Source: Ruegeria arenilitoris
GTDB taxonomy: Bacteria; Pseudomonadota; Alphaproteobacteria; Rhodobacterales; Rhodobacteraceae
DNA length: 64,000 nt
Reading direction: 5' to 3'
Assembly: GCF_013031355.1 (NCBI RefSeq)
Contig: NZ_WPZO01000001.1
Location: 930,001 to 994,000, forward strand
Under the pieces are notes generated by a model. It was not told the DNA's origin and did no database searches. It saw only the letters and a list, made by a program, of their open reading frames with translations. The position numbers were made by a program, and so were the translations under genes. Positions 44,726 to 53,370 of the stretch are shown piece by piece (position 1 is the stretch's first letter; each line of letters opens with the position of its first letter).

Positions 44726-45325
44726 TTACATCCGCGATGCAACGTTTTCCCAGTTCACCAGGTTGTCGAGGAAGTTCGACAGGTAAGCCGGACGCTTGTT
44801 GCGGAAATCGATGTAGTACGAGTGCTCCCATACATCACAGCCCAGCAGAGCGGTCTGGTTGAAGCACAGCGGGTTCACGCCATTTTCGGTCTTGGTCACG
44901 GCCAGTGAGCCGTCCGCGTTCTTGACCAGCCACGCCCAGCCCGAGCCGAACTGTCCGGCACCCGCAGCGCTGAACTGCGATTTGAATTCGTCAACCGAAC
45001 CAAAGCTCTCGGTCAGAGCCTTTTCCAGTTCACCGGGCATGGCGTTGCCACCGGGGCCCATCATCTCCCAGAACTGGTTGTGGTTCCACAGCTGGCTGAT
45101 GTTGTTGAAGATGCCATTCTGCGCGACGGCATTTGCGTCGTAGGTGCCAACGATGATCTCTTCCAGCGACTTGCCGTCCCACTCGGTGCCGGCGATCAGC
45201 TTGTTGCCGTTGTCGACATAGGCCTTGTGGTGCAGGTCGTGGTGATATTCCAGCGTTTCCGCGGACATACCCTTGGCTGCCAGCGCGTCATGTGCATAAG
45301 GAAGATCAGGAAGTTCAAAAGCCAT
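44726..45325 (-). CDS. sodB: Superoxide dismutase (Fe/Mn family)
   Basis: A 199-residue cytoplasmic enzyme that disproportionates superoxide. Metal ligands His28, His82, Asp164 and His168 are all present (EYHHDLHH, LWNHNQFW, LGCDVWEHSYYIDF). GAGQFGSGWAWLV is the Fe-type signature. The start with MAFELPDLPYAHDAL follows an AGGGGG site; a 12-residue upstream extension is unlikely. It is transcribed alone and divergent from the FkbM gene, 100 bases apart. Confidence 0.96.
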   Translation of the reverse strand: MAFELPDLPYAHDALAAKGMSAETLEYHHDLHHKAYVDNGNKLIAGTEWDGKSLEEIIVGTYDANAVAQNGIFNNISQLWNHNQFWEMMGPGGNAMPGELEKALTESFGSVDEFKSQFSAAGAGQFGSGWAWLVKNADGSLAVTKTENGVNPLCFNQTALLGCDVWEHSYYIDFRNKRPAYLSNFLDNLVNWENVASRM

Positions 45326-45425
45326 CTCGGCCCCCTGTAAAATAAAAGTTGCGGTTCCCAAGGGTTAAATGCTTTGGCAAGCGCCGCAGGTCAAGGGCAG
45401 AGATCATAAAACCCGGAGGCAGGCG

Positions 45426-46187
45426 ATGCTGACACAGGCGCGCAAAATGTTCTATCGCGCCCGCGGATACTATGCGGGCAATCTGAACAATGAGCCCTTT
45501 CGTCTGGACCCCTATCACTCGAAATTCTGGCGCAAGGCCTCTGCCGGCGCATGGGAGCCGGAAACCTTCGCCGTGCTGGACAAATACCTGTCACCGGACA
45601 GCGATTACCTGGATATCGGCGCCTGGATCGGCCCTACTGTCCTGTACGGTGCCCGCAAGGCCCGGCATGTCTGGTGTTTCGAGCCCGACCCTACCGCGTT
45701 CCGGCATCTGGCGTGGAATCTGGAACTGAACGACATCCACAATGTCTCGGCCTTTGGGGTGGCGCTGTCGGATCAGTTCGGTGTGGCCCGCATGGCCTCT
45801 GTGCGCGGCGAGCCGGGCGATTCCACCAGTTCCCTGCTGCATGACGGCGCGCATGGTTCCGATGCGTTGACCATCGCGTGGGATCAGTTCGAGGCCGCAA
45901 ACGATCTGTCGGGCGTATCACTGGTCAAGATGGATATCGAAGGGGCTGAGTTTTTCGTTCTGCCCACCTTGACCAAATGGCTGGAAAAGCAGCGCCCCAC
46001 TCTGTTCCTGTCACTACATTCGCCGATGTTGCCGGAACTAGACCGGCTGAAGCACACATCCGAACTGCTACAAAGCCTTTCCTTTTATAAAGGCATCTTT
46101 GACGAGGCCGGGCAGCCGCTGAGTATTGAGGACATGCTGGAACCTCAGCAATTGCTGCGGTATCGCGCAATTGTGCTGCATGGGTAG
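45426..46187 (+). CDS. FkbM-family methyltransferase
   Basis: A 253-residue S-adenosylmethionine-dependent methyltransferase. The Rossmann part shows DYLDIGAWIGPTVLYGARKARHVWCFEPDPTAFRHLAWNLELN, with the SAM-binding GAWIGP loop, and LVKMDIEGAEFFVLP, the FkbM-type acidic strand. FkbM enzymes methylate oxygen on sugars or small molecules. The ATG follows a perfect GGAGG. No sugar-synthesis neighbours are present; it is divergent from sodB and ends 101 bases before the secreted-protein gene array. Confidence 0.9.
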   Translation: MLTQARKMFYRARGYYAGNLNNEPFRLDPYHSKFWRKASAGAWEPETFAVLDKYLSPDSDYLDIGAWIGPTVLYGARKARHVWCFEPDPTAFRHLAWNLELNDIHNVSAFGVALSDQFGVARMASVRGEPGDSTSSLLHDGAHGSDALTIAWDQFEAANDLSGVSLVKMDIEGAEFFVLPTLTKWLEKQRPTLFLSLHSPMLPELDRLKHTSELLQSLSFYKGIFDEAGQPLSIEDMLEPQQLLRYRAIVLHG

Positions 46188-46288
46188 ACCGCGACATTTC
46201 GCCTTCGCGTCAAACGTGTGAGGCCACTTGTTTTCCGAACCTTTTTGTACAATCCAGTTAAGCAACCAATTCAAAAAAAAGAGAAAAA

Positions 46289-46702
46289 ATGAAACGTTTC
46301 CTAGTGTTTCTCGTTGCGGCCTTCGCCGCCCAATCCGCCGCGGCGGAAGAGCTTACCTATCACTGCAAAGTCAAAGGCCGTGACGGCTGGATTGCACCGG
46401 AATATTACTTCCGTCTGGACCCCGAAACCGGCAAGGCGCAGGTCATCAACGGGTATCACGACTGGACAGATGCCGACCTTATAACCCGCAAAAACAGCAC
46501 ATACCAAATGACTTGGCGGGTCACGCTCCAAAGTTCGCAAGGTCAGGCCATTCGGATGCGGTATCAGGCCAACCTCAATCAGGACAATAACAAGGTCAAG
46601 GTGCGGGGCACCTTCGGTAACGTCAGCGCGTCAAACAAACCGTACGGAACAGGCAACTGCGCAATCGTTGAGCATGATCCAGTCTGGAGGGAACAGGGCT
46701 GA
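46289..46702 (+). CDS. Small secreted protein, paralogue A of a three-gene family
   Basis: A 137-residue exported protein with a signal peptide (residues 1-20, MKRFLVFLVAAFAAQSAAA). The mature part has two cysteines, one in ELTYHCKV and one in GTGNCAI, probably joined in the periplasm. In between are GWIAPEYYFRLDP, YHDWTDAD, YQMTWRV and RYQANLNQDNNKVKVRGTF. These blocks recur in the two following paralogues. It is beta-rich by composition. I do not recognise the family; it may be lineage-restricted. The gene starts after AAAAGAGAAAAA and is followed 35 bases later by the second member on the same strand. Confidence 0.7.
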   Translation: MKRFLVFLVAAFAAQSAAAEELTYHCKVKGRDGWIAPEYYFRLDPETGKAQVINGYHDWTDADLITRKNSTYQMTWRVTLQSSQGQAIRMRYQANLNQDNNKVKVRGTFGNVSASNKPYGTGNCAIVEHDPVWREQG

Positions 46703-46737
46703 TCGCCTTCTGTTACCAAATTCTGAGGGTAACCTGT

Positions 46738-47169
46738 ATGGCTCGAAAAAAACTGCAACATTCTGCATTGCTGAAACGGTTGCTGCCATTGGTTTGCGGT
46801 GCAACGATGACAGCGCAAATGGCAATTGGCGAACCGCTGATCTATGAATGCGCTATACAGAACCAAGAAAGCCGTGGCTGGATTGAACCGCAATACGTAT
46901 TCAGAATTGACACCGACCCACTAAGAGCTGATCACGCAACGGAAAATTACGGGTTCAAACCCACACGGATCAGAACCGATCGGAAGGGTCATTACCGCTT
47001 TTACTGGCAGAACAAGCCCAAGGCCAAGAACGGTCAGGAGTTTTGGGTGGACTATTTTGCCCGAATTGATCCGAAGACCAAGGCCATCAGACTGCGTGGT
47101 GTGTTCGTTCTACGTTGGATCGCCAATCCACCTGAGGCTTTCGGGGAATGTACACTGATCGCTAAATAA
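46738..47169 (+). CDS. Small secreted protein, paralogue B of a three-gene family
   Basis: A 143-residue protein with an N-terminal hydrophobic segment (LLKRLLPLVCGATMTAQMAIG) that could be a long signal peptide or anchor. It keeps the family pattern: PLIYECAIQ, SRGWIEPQYVFRID, HYRFYWQNKP, YFARIDPKTKAIRLRGVF and FGECTL. Relative to A and C the segment after GWI is charged and the N-terminus is unusual (MARKKLQHSALLK). The start follows GAGGGTAACC. It is probably co-transcribed with A. Confidence 0.65.
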   Translation: MARKKLQHSALLKRLLPLVCGATMTAQMAIGEPLIYECAIQNQESRGWIEPQYVFRIDTDPLRADHATENYGFKPTRIRTDRKGHYRFYWQNKPKAKNGQEFWVDYFARIDPKTKAIRLRGVFVLRWIANPPEAFGECTLIAK

Positions 47170-47175
47170 GCGAAA

Positions 47176-47198
47176 AAGCCCCGTGTGACACGGGGCTT
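47176..47198 (-). terminator. Terminator between convergent paralogues B and C
   Basis: A 10 bp perfect stem (AAGCCCCGTG, loop TGA, CACGGGGCTT). On the minus strand it is followed by TTTTT, so it chiefly ends paralogue C; it may also slow plus-strand transcription. Confidence 0.8.
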
Positions 47199-47237
47199 AT
47201 CAGTTCTGATCGGGCTGATATCCGAGGCAGATAAAGG

Positions 47238-47666
47238 TTATGAATCGTAAAGCGACTCGTCAGACTGTACGGTGCATCCACCGTAGCCCGAGGGTCGGTT
47301 GAGCGCATTCGACTGCGGGAACCTTGCAGTCAGGTCCAGACGCTTTTTTTCCGGATTCAGTTTAGCCGTGTAGTTCACTGACAAAAGTCCACCGTTGCTC
47401 GCGGGAATTTTCATGTTCCACATCAACCGGTATTCGCCTTTGCGCGTCGTCTTGAACCGCACGTCCTTGGGCTGCTGACCACCATAGTGATGAATGTATG
47501 CATCATAAGCGCGTGCCCGTTTGTTTTCCGCATCAACGCTCAGGATCACACGCTCGGAAATCCATCCCTGCTCCATCCGATGTAAGGTGCAGTCATAGGT
47601 GAGAACTTCAGCTTTTGCTGTGGTTGCGGCCAAGGTCAAAGCCAGGGCAGCCATCGCTTTTTTCAT
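47238..47666 (-). CDS. Small secreted protein, paralogue C of a three-gene family (opposite strand)
   Basis: A 142-residue exported protein. The signal peptide (residues 1-19, MKKAMAALALTLAATTAKA) precedes EVLTYDCTLH, EQGWISERVILSVD, YRLMWNMKIPASN, NYTAKLNPEKKRLDLTARF and GYGGCTV. The order of conserved blocks and the two cysteines match paralogues A and B, though it lies on the opposite strand. An Asn-rich region before the last Cys (SNALNRPSGYGGC) mirrors SASNKPYGTGNC in A. Function unknown. Confidence 0.68.
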   Translation of the reverse strand: MKKAMAALALTLAATTAKAEVLTYDCTLHRMEQGWISERVILSVDAENKRARAYDAYIHHYGGQQPKDVRFKTTRKGEYRLMWNMKIPASNGGLLSVNYTAKLNPEKKRLDLTARFPQSNALNRPSGYGGCTVQSDESLYDS

Positions 47667-47803
47667 CTTCTTACGCTTTCAAGTCATACAAATAACACTA
47701 ACGTTTGCAGCCTTATGCCCCTTAAAACTCGACACAATTTTAAGACGAGGCCACATCTGTGACTTTCACTAAAAGTATGTCGGACGGGTGTGCAACTCGA
47801 AAA

Positions 47804-47844
47804 CAAGTAACGGCCGCCTTTTCGGGAAAGACGGCCGTTACTTG
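47804..47844 (-). terminator. Terminator at the end of the sarcosine oxidase operon
   Basis: A 13 bp perfect stem (CAAGTAACGGCCG paired with CGGCCGTTACTTG, 15-base loop) is followed on the minus strand by TTTTC. It lies 24 bases beyond the soxG stop. Confidence 0.75.
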
Positions 47845-47868
47845 TGACTTTTCTGTTTTAGGAAAGGC

Positions 47869-48435
47869 TTAGTAAACCCCAACCTCACTGCCTGGCTGCG
47901 CCGCAACCTTAAACAGTTTGAACGCGTAATCCGCAGCCGAGCGGAAGCAGACGACGCGGAAGGTTTCGGCATCGTCCATCCAGAACGCGCCCGCCACCTG
48001 GGCCAGACGCGAGCGGCGGATCTGGCCGGGCTGGAACGCCTCGGCCGACAGCTCAACCGGCGCGACCTTGCCCATCACCTCGCGCGCGCTTGCGCCCGAG
48101 ATACGGAACACGGCGCGCGCGTCCGAGACGTTGACGGCCAGCGCATGTGTACCACTGAGCGCGTTGTTCATCGCAGCCAGCTTGGCCTCGACCTCGGCAT
48201 AAGGCACCAGTACCAGCAACTCGTCGGTGGACATCCAGCAGACGCCGGTATCGCCATTGACCAGAGCTTCGCGCTGACCGGGCACATTCTGCCCGGTTGC
48301 ATCCTTGACCGCCTTGGCCAGCACCTTGTCCGACAGGTCGCCGCGCAGGGTGATCATCCCCTGCAGGCCGCATTCCTCGACCTTGACGATGCCATCATAG
48401 CTGGCGTGGTTCAGTGCGCTGATGGGTTCAGACAT
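47869..48435 (-). CDS. soxG: Sarcosine oxidase gamma subunit SoxG
   Basis: A 188-residue subunit of heterotetrameric sarcosine oxidase. It begins MSEPISALNHASYDG and has the usual gamma-subunit stretch ITLRGDLSDKVLAKAVKDATG, CWMSTDELLVLVPYAEVEAKLAAMNNALSG and RAVFRISGASAREVMGKVAPVELS, a GcvT-like fold without catalytic residues. Its start overlaps soxA by 8 bases and follows GGGGAGAAG. In the complex it packs against alpha and is needed for stability. Confidence 0.95.
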   Translation of the reverse strand: MSEPISALNHASYDGIVKVEECGLQGMITLRGDLSDKVLAKAVKDATGQNVPGQREALVNGDTGVCWMSTDELLVLVPYAEVEAKLAAMNNALSGTHALAVNVSDARAVFRISGASAREVMGKVAPVELSAEAFQPGQIRRSRLAQVAGAFWMDDAETFRVVCFRSAADYAFKLFKVAAQPGSEVGVY

Positions 48436-51400
48436 TCTGCTTCTCCCCGTCTTTGTCGAAGAAGATCGGGTCAACGATCTTGGCTTTGTAGGTTTTACCG
48501 TCGGTGCCCGGGAACTCGACGATCTCGCCCATGCGGTCGGGACCGTGCTTGATCAGGCCCATGGCGATGCCTTTGTCCAGGTTGGCCGAATAGTAGGTCG
48601 AGGTCACCCGCCCGATCATGTTGCGCTGACCGTTGGCGTTGACGCCGTCGCTCACTGCGTAAGCGCCGTCCGGCAGGACAGAACCATCCACAGTCTCGAG
48701 GCCCACCAGTTTCCAGCGTTCAGGATCGGCCATATGGGTGCGCGAATGGGCGCGTTTACCGAGGTAGTCCTCTTTCTTTTTCGAGAGCGCCCAGTGCAGC
48801 CCCAGATCCTGCGGGATCACGGTGCCGTCGGTCTCGTCCCCGATCATGATAAAGCCCTTCTCGGCCCGCAGGATGTGCAGACATTCGGTGCCGTAAGGCA
48901 TGACACCGAACTCCTGCCCTGCCGCGATCAGCGCATCCCAGAACGCCTGACCCTGAGACGCGGGAACCGCGATTTCATAGGACAACTCGCCCGAGAACGA
49001 GATGCGATAGGCCCGTGCGTCGAACTCACCGATCTTGCCGTCACGCCATTCCATGAAGGGCAGCGCCTCTTTCGACAGATCCATGCCACCGCCCGCTTGC
49101 GCGTTCAGCTTCTCCAGCACCTTGCGGGCGTTGGGGCCGACCACGGCGACCTGAGCGTATTGCTCGGTCACGTTGGCGACATAGACTTTCCAGTCCCACC
49201 ACTCGGTCTGCAGCCATTCTTCCATGTGACCATGGATACGCTCGGCTCCGCCGGTGGTTGTGTGGCACAGCCAGGTGTCCTCATCGATGCGGGCAACAAC
49301 ACCGTCGTCGATCAAGAAGCCGTTTTCCGAGCACATCAGGCCATAGCGGCATTTGCCGACCTTCAGCGTGGACATCATGTTGGTGTACAGCATGTCCAGG
49401 AACTTGCCGGCGTCCGGGCCTTTGACGATCAGCTTACCCAGCGTCGAGGCGTCCAGCAGACCGAGGTTTTCGCGGGTGTTCTTCACTTCGCGGTTCACGG
49501 CGTCATGCACGGATTCACCGGGACGGACATAGGCATAGGTCCGGCGCCAGTGGCCGACCGGCTCCCAATCGGCGCCGTTCTTGTCGTGCCAGTTGTGCAT
49601 CGGTGTCTGACGGATCGGCTGGAACACCTCACCGCGCGCTTCGCCACCGATCGACGCCAGCGAGATGGGCGTATAGGGCGGACGGAACGTGGTGGTGCCC
49701 ACCTTGGGAATTTCCGCATCCAACGCATCAGCAAGGATCGCCAGGCCGTTGATGTTGCTCAACTTACCCTGATCGGTTGCCATACCCAGCGTGGTGTAAC
49801 GCTTGGTGTGTTCGACGCTTTCATAGCCTTCACGCGCAGCCAGTTGGACGTCGGACACTTTGACGTCGTTCTGGAAGTCCAGCCAGGACTTCATGCGCAG
49901 GCTGATCTCGGCATTGGACGGCATCAGCCAGACCGGCTCCATCGGGGCCTCAGCCGTGGTTTCGCCTTTCGGAGCGTCAGCCGTCTTGGGGGTGAAACCT
50001 GCGCCGTTGGCGGCAGCTTCACCTGCGGTCTGCGCATCGGCCAACACATCACTTAGCGCCAGCGGACCGTTGGCGGAACCAGCGGCGACCACAAAGCCTT
50101 CGCCATTCGCGCCCAGCGGCGGACGCTCGGGATCGGGGCGGAAATGGGCGTTCGCCTCATCCCAGATCAGCTTGCCGCCGCAATGCGACCACATGTGCAC
50201 GACCGGAGACCAGCCACCCGACATGGCAACTGCATCGCATTCAACTTCTTCGCGAGCGCCACCGATGCCTTCCTGATTGCACAGCGCGACCTTCTTGACG
50301 CGCTTGCCGCCCTTGACCTTGGCGATCGCTTTGCCCGGGTCGACCTGAATGCCAAGCTGTCGCGCCTCTTCGGCCAGAGGACCAGCTGCAGTCCGTGCAT
50401 CAACGATGCGCAGAACATCTACGCCGGCCTGTTTCAGAGTGATCGCGGTGCGATAGGCGTCGTCGTTATTGGTGGCAACGATCACGCGTTCACCCGGGGT
50501 CACACCCCAGTTCACCACGTAATCGCGCATGGCTGCGGCCAGCATCACGCCGGGCACATCGTTGCCAGCGAAGGACAGCGGACGTTCGATCGCACCAGTG
50601 GCGGTCACAACCTGCTTGGCGCGGATGCGCCACAGGCGGTGACGCGGGCCCTGAACGCCCGGCGTGTGGTCGGTCAGGCGCTCATACCCCAGCACATAGC
50701 CGTGGTCATAGACCCCTGCCCCCATACAGCGGATGCGCATGGTGACGTTGTCCATGGCTTCGAGTTCGGAAACCAATTGCTCCACGAACTTATCCACAGG
50801 CTCGCCATCAACGGTTCCGCCATCAACCGGAGCACGGCCACCCCAATGGGCGGTCTGCTCAATCAGCATGACCTTGGCACCGGATTGCGCGGCAACTTTC
50901 GCGGCCTGCAGGCCAGCGACACCGCCGCCGATCACCAGAACATCGGTGAAATGGTAGAAGTGCTCATAGGTGTCCGCATCGCGGCTGTCCTTGTCGGGCG
51001 CTTTGCCCAGACCGGCGGACTGACGGATGAACGGCTCGTAGACGTGTTTCCAGAACGGTTTCGGATGGATGAACGTCTTGTAGTAGAAACCAGCGGGCAA
51101 GAAGCGCGCGAATGCAGTGTTCACCGCGCCGATGTCAAACTCGAGGTTCGGCCAGTGGTTCTGCGAGATCGCGGTCAGGCCGTTGAACAGCTCGGTCGTG
51201 GTGGTGCGCTGGTTCGGCTCGAACCGGTTGCCCTGCCCCAGACCAACCAGCGCGTTCGGCTCTTCGGCACCGCTGGCGACAACGCCGCGCGGACGGTGGT
51301 ATTTGAACGACCGGCCCACCATCATCTGATCGTTGGCCAACAGGGCCGAGGCGAGCGTGTCGCCCTCGTACCCCTGCATCGAGGTGCCGTTGAAGGTAAA

Positions 51401-51457
51401 GGTGACCTGTTTCGACCGGTTAATCAGCCGGCCCTGTTTTGCGAGACGGGTGCTCAT
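48428..51457 (-). CDS. soxA: Sarcosine oxidase alpha subunit SoxA
   Basis: The 1009-residue alpha subunit binds NAD+ and tetrahydrofolate. It takes sarcosine (N-methylglycine) carbon to 5,10-methylene-THF with the beta subunit, releasing glycine and hydrogen peroxide. N-terminal residues 1-130 form a ferredoxin-like domain (QVTFTFNGTSMQGYEGDTLASALLAND). Next come the dinucleotide-binding FAD/NAD-type region (DVLVIGGGVAGLQAAKVAAQSGAKVMLIEQ) and the C-terminal GcvT-like folate-binding part from about residue 620, with SGELSYEIAVPASQGQAFWDALIAAGQEFGVMPYGTECLHILR. It is translationally coupled to soxG. The gap to soxD is 67 bases. Confidence 0.97.
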   Translation of the reverse strand: MSTRLAKQGRLINRSKQVTFTFNGTSMQGYEGDTLASALLANDQMMVGRSFKYHRPRGVVASGAEEPNALVGLGQGNRFEPNQRTTTTELFNGLTAISQNHWPNLEFDIGAVNTAFARFLPAGFYYKTFIHPKPFWKHVYEPFIRQSAGLGKAPDKDSRDADTYEHFYHFTDVLVIGGGVAGLQAAKVAAQSGAKVMLIEQTAHWGGRAPVDGGTVDGEPVDKFVEQLVSELEAMDNVTMRIRCMGAGVYDHGYVLGYERLTDHTPGVQGPRHRLWRIRAKQVVTATGAIERPLSFAGNDVPGVMLAAAMRDYVVNWGVTPGERVIVATNNDDAYRTAITLKQAGVDVLRIVDARTAAGPLAEEARQLGIQVDPGKAIAKVKGGKRVKKVALCNQEGIGGAREEVECDAVAMSGGWSPVVHMWSHCGGKLIWDEANAHFRPDPERPPLGANGEGFVVAAGSANGPLALSDVLADAQTAGEAAANGAGFTPKTADAPKGETTAEAPMEPVWLMPSNAEISLRMKSWLDFQNDVKVSDVQLAAREGYESVEHTKRYTTLGMATDQGKLSNINGLAILADALDAEIPKVGTTTFRPPYTPISLASIGGEARGEVFQPIRQTPMHNWHDKNGADWEPVGHWRRTYAYVRPGESVHDAVNREVKNTRENLGLLDASTLGKLIVKGPDAGKFLDMLYTNMMSTLKVGKCRYGLMCSENGFLIDDGVVARIDEDTWLCHTTTGGAERIHGHMEEWLQTEWWDWKVYVANVTEQYAQVAVVGPNARKVLEKLNAQAGGGMDLSKEALPFMEWRDGKIGEFDARAYRISFSGELSYEIAVPASQGQAFWDALIAAGQEFGVMPYGTECLHILRAEKGFIMIGDETDGTVIPQDLGLHWALSKKKEDYLGKRAHSRTHMADPERWKLVGLETVDGSVLPDGAYAVSDGVNANGQRNMIGRVTSTYYSANLDKGIAMGLIKHGPDRMGEIVEFPGTDGKTYKAKIVDPIFFDKDGEKQNV

Positions 51458-51524
51458 GTTGCGGACCTTTCGCAGGTGGAAGCATCAAAGCCTCCGGCGG
51501 GAGTAGTTTTGAAAAGACGAAGCA

Positions 51525-51854
51525 TCAGGAGAACTCTCTCCATGTCCATCCCGGACGTTTGGCGGTGATGGCGTCCTTGATCTCTTGGGGCGGCTCGGTG
51601 GTTTGGGCCGAGTACGTGCCGAACACTTCCAGCGTGTTCGTGCAACGGGCGGCGTGAAACCACTTGCCGCAGCCATTCGCATGGCGCCAGCGTTCAAAGT
51701 GAACATCTTTGGGGTTTTCACGCATGAACAGGTAGTCGTGGAATTCGTCATCCGACGAGCCCGGCCCGAAACGCTTCAGATGCGCCTCGCCACCAGCGGC
51801 CAGTTCGGTTTCTTCGGCGTCAACGCCGCAATACGGGCAATTCAGGATCAGCAT
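51525..51854 (-). CDS. soxD: Sarcosine oxidase delta subunit SoxD
   Basis: A 109-residue delta subunit with a zinc site. CPYCGVDAEETE at the N-terminus and NGCGKWFHAARCT provide the Cys and His residues seen in SoxD structures. The core EFHDYLFMRENPKDVHFERWRH is strongly conserved. It binds the alpha subunit in the heterotetramer. The gene lies between soxB and soxA in the standard order soxB-soxD-soxA-soxG. Confidence 0.96.
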   Translation of the reverse strand: MLILNCPYCGVDAEETELAAGGEAHLKRFGPGSSDDEFHDYLFMRENPKDVHFERWRHANGCGKWFHAARCTNTLEVFGTYSAQTTEPPQEIKDAITAKRPGWTWREFS

Positions 51855-51930
51855 ATGGTCATCCTTTTTGGCGGTCGGCCGGCACTTGGGCCGACCTGAA
51901 TTCTGTTAGTGGCAACCTCGGGCAGCGCCC

Positions 51931-53175
51931 TTAGTGTGCCACCCCGGCAGCGACGCTTTCGTCGATGAAGCGGCCCTCTTTGAAGCGGTCCAGCGAGAAG
52001 GCTTCGGTCAGCGGTGAATGGCCTGTGGCCATCAGCTGTGCCATGCCCCAGCCGGACCCCGGGATAGCCTTAAAGCCGCCTGTGCCCCAGCCGCCGTTGA
52101 TAAAGCAGCCCTGCAGCGGTGTTTTCGACAGGATGGGTGAGCGGTCGCCGGTCATGTCCACGATACCGCCCCACTGCCGCAGCATCTTCAGGCGCGAGAT
52201 CATCGGGAAGGTCTCGACCAGTGCGCGGACGGTTTCCTCGATGTGGTGGAAGCTGCCGCGCTGGGTGAAGTTGTTGTAGGCGTCGGTACCGCCGCCAATC
52301 ACCATCTCACCCTTGTCGGACTGAGACATGTAGCCGTGCACGGTGTTGGCCATCACGACCACGTCCATGCAGGGTTTGATCGGCTCGGACACCAGCGCCT
52401 GCAGCGCGATCGCCTCCAGAGGCAGACGGAAGCCTGCCATCTCGGCCAGCTGACCGGAATGGCCCGCGACCACGATGCCCAGCTTGTCACAGTCGATGGC
52501 ACCTTTGGTGGTGTCCACTCCGACAACCCGACCGTTATCCGAACGGATGCCTTTGACTTCGCATTGCTGGATGATGTCCATGCCCATAGCCGAACACGCG
52601 CGTGCATAGCCCCAGGCCACGGCGTCGTGACGAGCGGTGCCACCGCGTTCCTGCCACAGCGCACCCAGAACCGGATAGCGCGGGCCGTCGAGGTTGATGA
52701 TCGGCACCAGCTGTTTCACACGCTCGGGCGTGATCCATTCGGTCTTCACACCCTGCAGAGCGTTTGCGTGCGCCGTGCGCTGATAGCCGCGGATTTCGTG
52801 CTGGGTCTGGGCCAGCATCATGACGCCGCGCGGGCTGAACATGACGTTATAGTTCAGGTCCTGGCTCAGATCTTCATAAAGGCTGCGGGCCTTTTCATAG
52901 ATTGCCGCCGACGGGTCCTGCAGATAGTTCGACCGGATGATGGTCGTGTTCCGGCCGGTGTTACCGCCGCCCAGCCAGCCCTTTTCGATGACGGCGACGT
53001 TCTGGATGCCGTAATTCTTGCCAAGGTAATAGGCGGTGGCAAGACCATGTCCGCCAGCGCCAACGATGATGACGTCATAGCGTTTCTTGGGTTCGGGCGA
53101 GCGCCACGCGCGCTCCCACCCGGTGTGATAGCGCAGGGCCTCCCGCGCCACAGCAAAGGCTGAGTAGTGTTTCAT
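51931..53175 (-). CDS. soxB: Sarcosine oxidase beta subunit SoxB
   Basis: The 414-residue beta subunit is a flavoprotein that oxidises sarcosine; in the family FMN is covalently bound and FAD is noncovalent. The ATG preceding KHYSAFAVAREALRYHTGWERAWRSPEPKKRYDV is the typical start, and the dinucleotide motif VIIVGAGGHGLATAYYLG follows. Later blocks such as GGGNTGRNTTIIRSNYLQDPSAAIYEKARSLYEDL and WGTGGFKAIPGSGWGMAQLMATG are conserved; the covalent-FMN His is expected near the TGRNTTIIR region. It heads the minus-strand operon. Upstream it is divergent from ccmI. Confidence 0.97.
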   Translation of the reverse strand: MKHYSAFAVAREALRYHTGWERAWRSPEPKKRYDVIIVGAGGHGLATAYYLGKNYGIQNVAVIEKGWLGGGNTGRNTTIIRSNYLQDPSAAIYEKARSLYEDLSQDLNYNVMFSPRGVMMLAQTQHEIRGYQRTAHANALQGVKTEWITPERVKQLVPIINLDGPRYPVLGALWQERGGTARHDAVAWGYARACSAMGMDIIQQCEVKGIRSDNGRVVGVDTTKGAIDCDKLGIVVAGHSGQLAEMAGFRLPLEAIALQALVSEPIKPCMDVVVMANTVHGYMSQSDKGEMVIGGGTDAYNNFTQRGSFHHIEETVRALVETFPMISRLKMLRQWGGIVDMTGDRSPILSKTPLQGCFINGGWGTGGFKAIPGSGWGMAQLMATGHSPLTEAFSLDRFKEGRFIDESVAAGVAH

Positions 53176-53370
53176 GAGCGAATCCATCCGGTTCGGTGAT
53201 TGGCGCAGATATGCCGTGTGCCGACAGTTTAGCCCTGCCACGCAACGCCACAATATCGAACTATTGCGACATCCGGCCTATTATTGCGACATGAAGTCCT
53301 CGCGCGGCCATTTGCCCCTTTTGTCGCCCCGCCGAGAGGTCTAAGTCAGGGCAGCCAAATCGGAGAAACC

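Noticed and set aside
50144..51568. A 474-codon plus-strand frame opposite soxA
   Set aside because: Shadow frame within the sarcosine oxidase alpha gene; no ribosome site.
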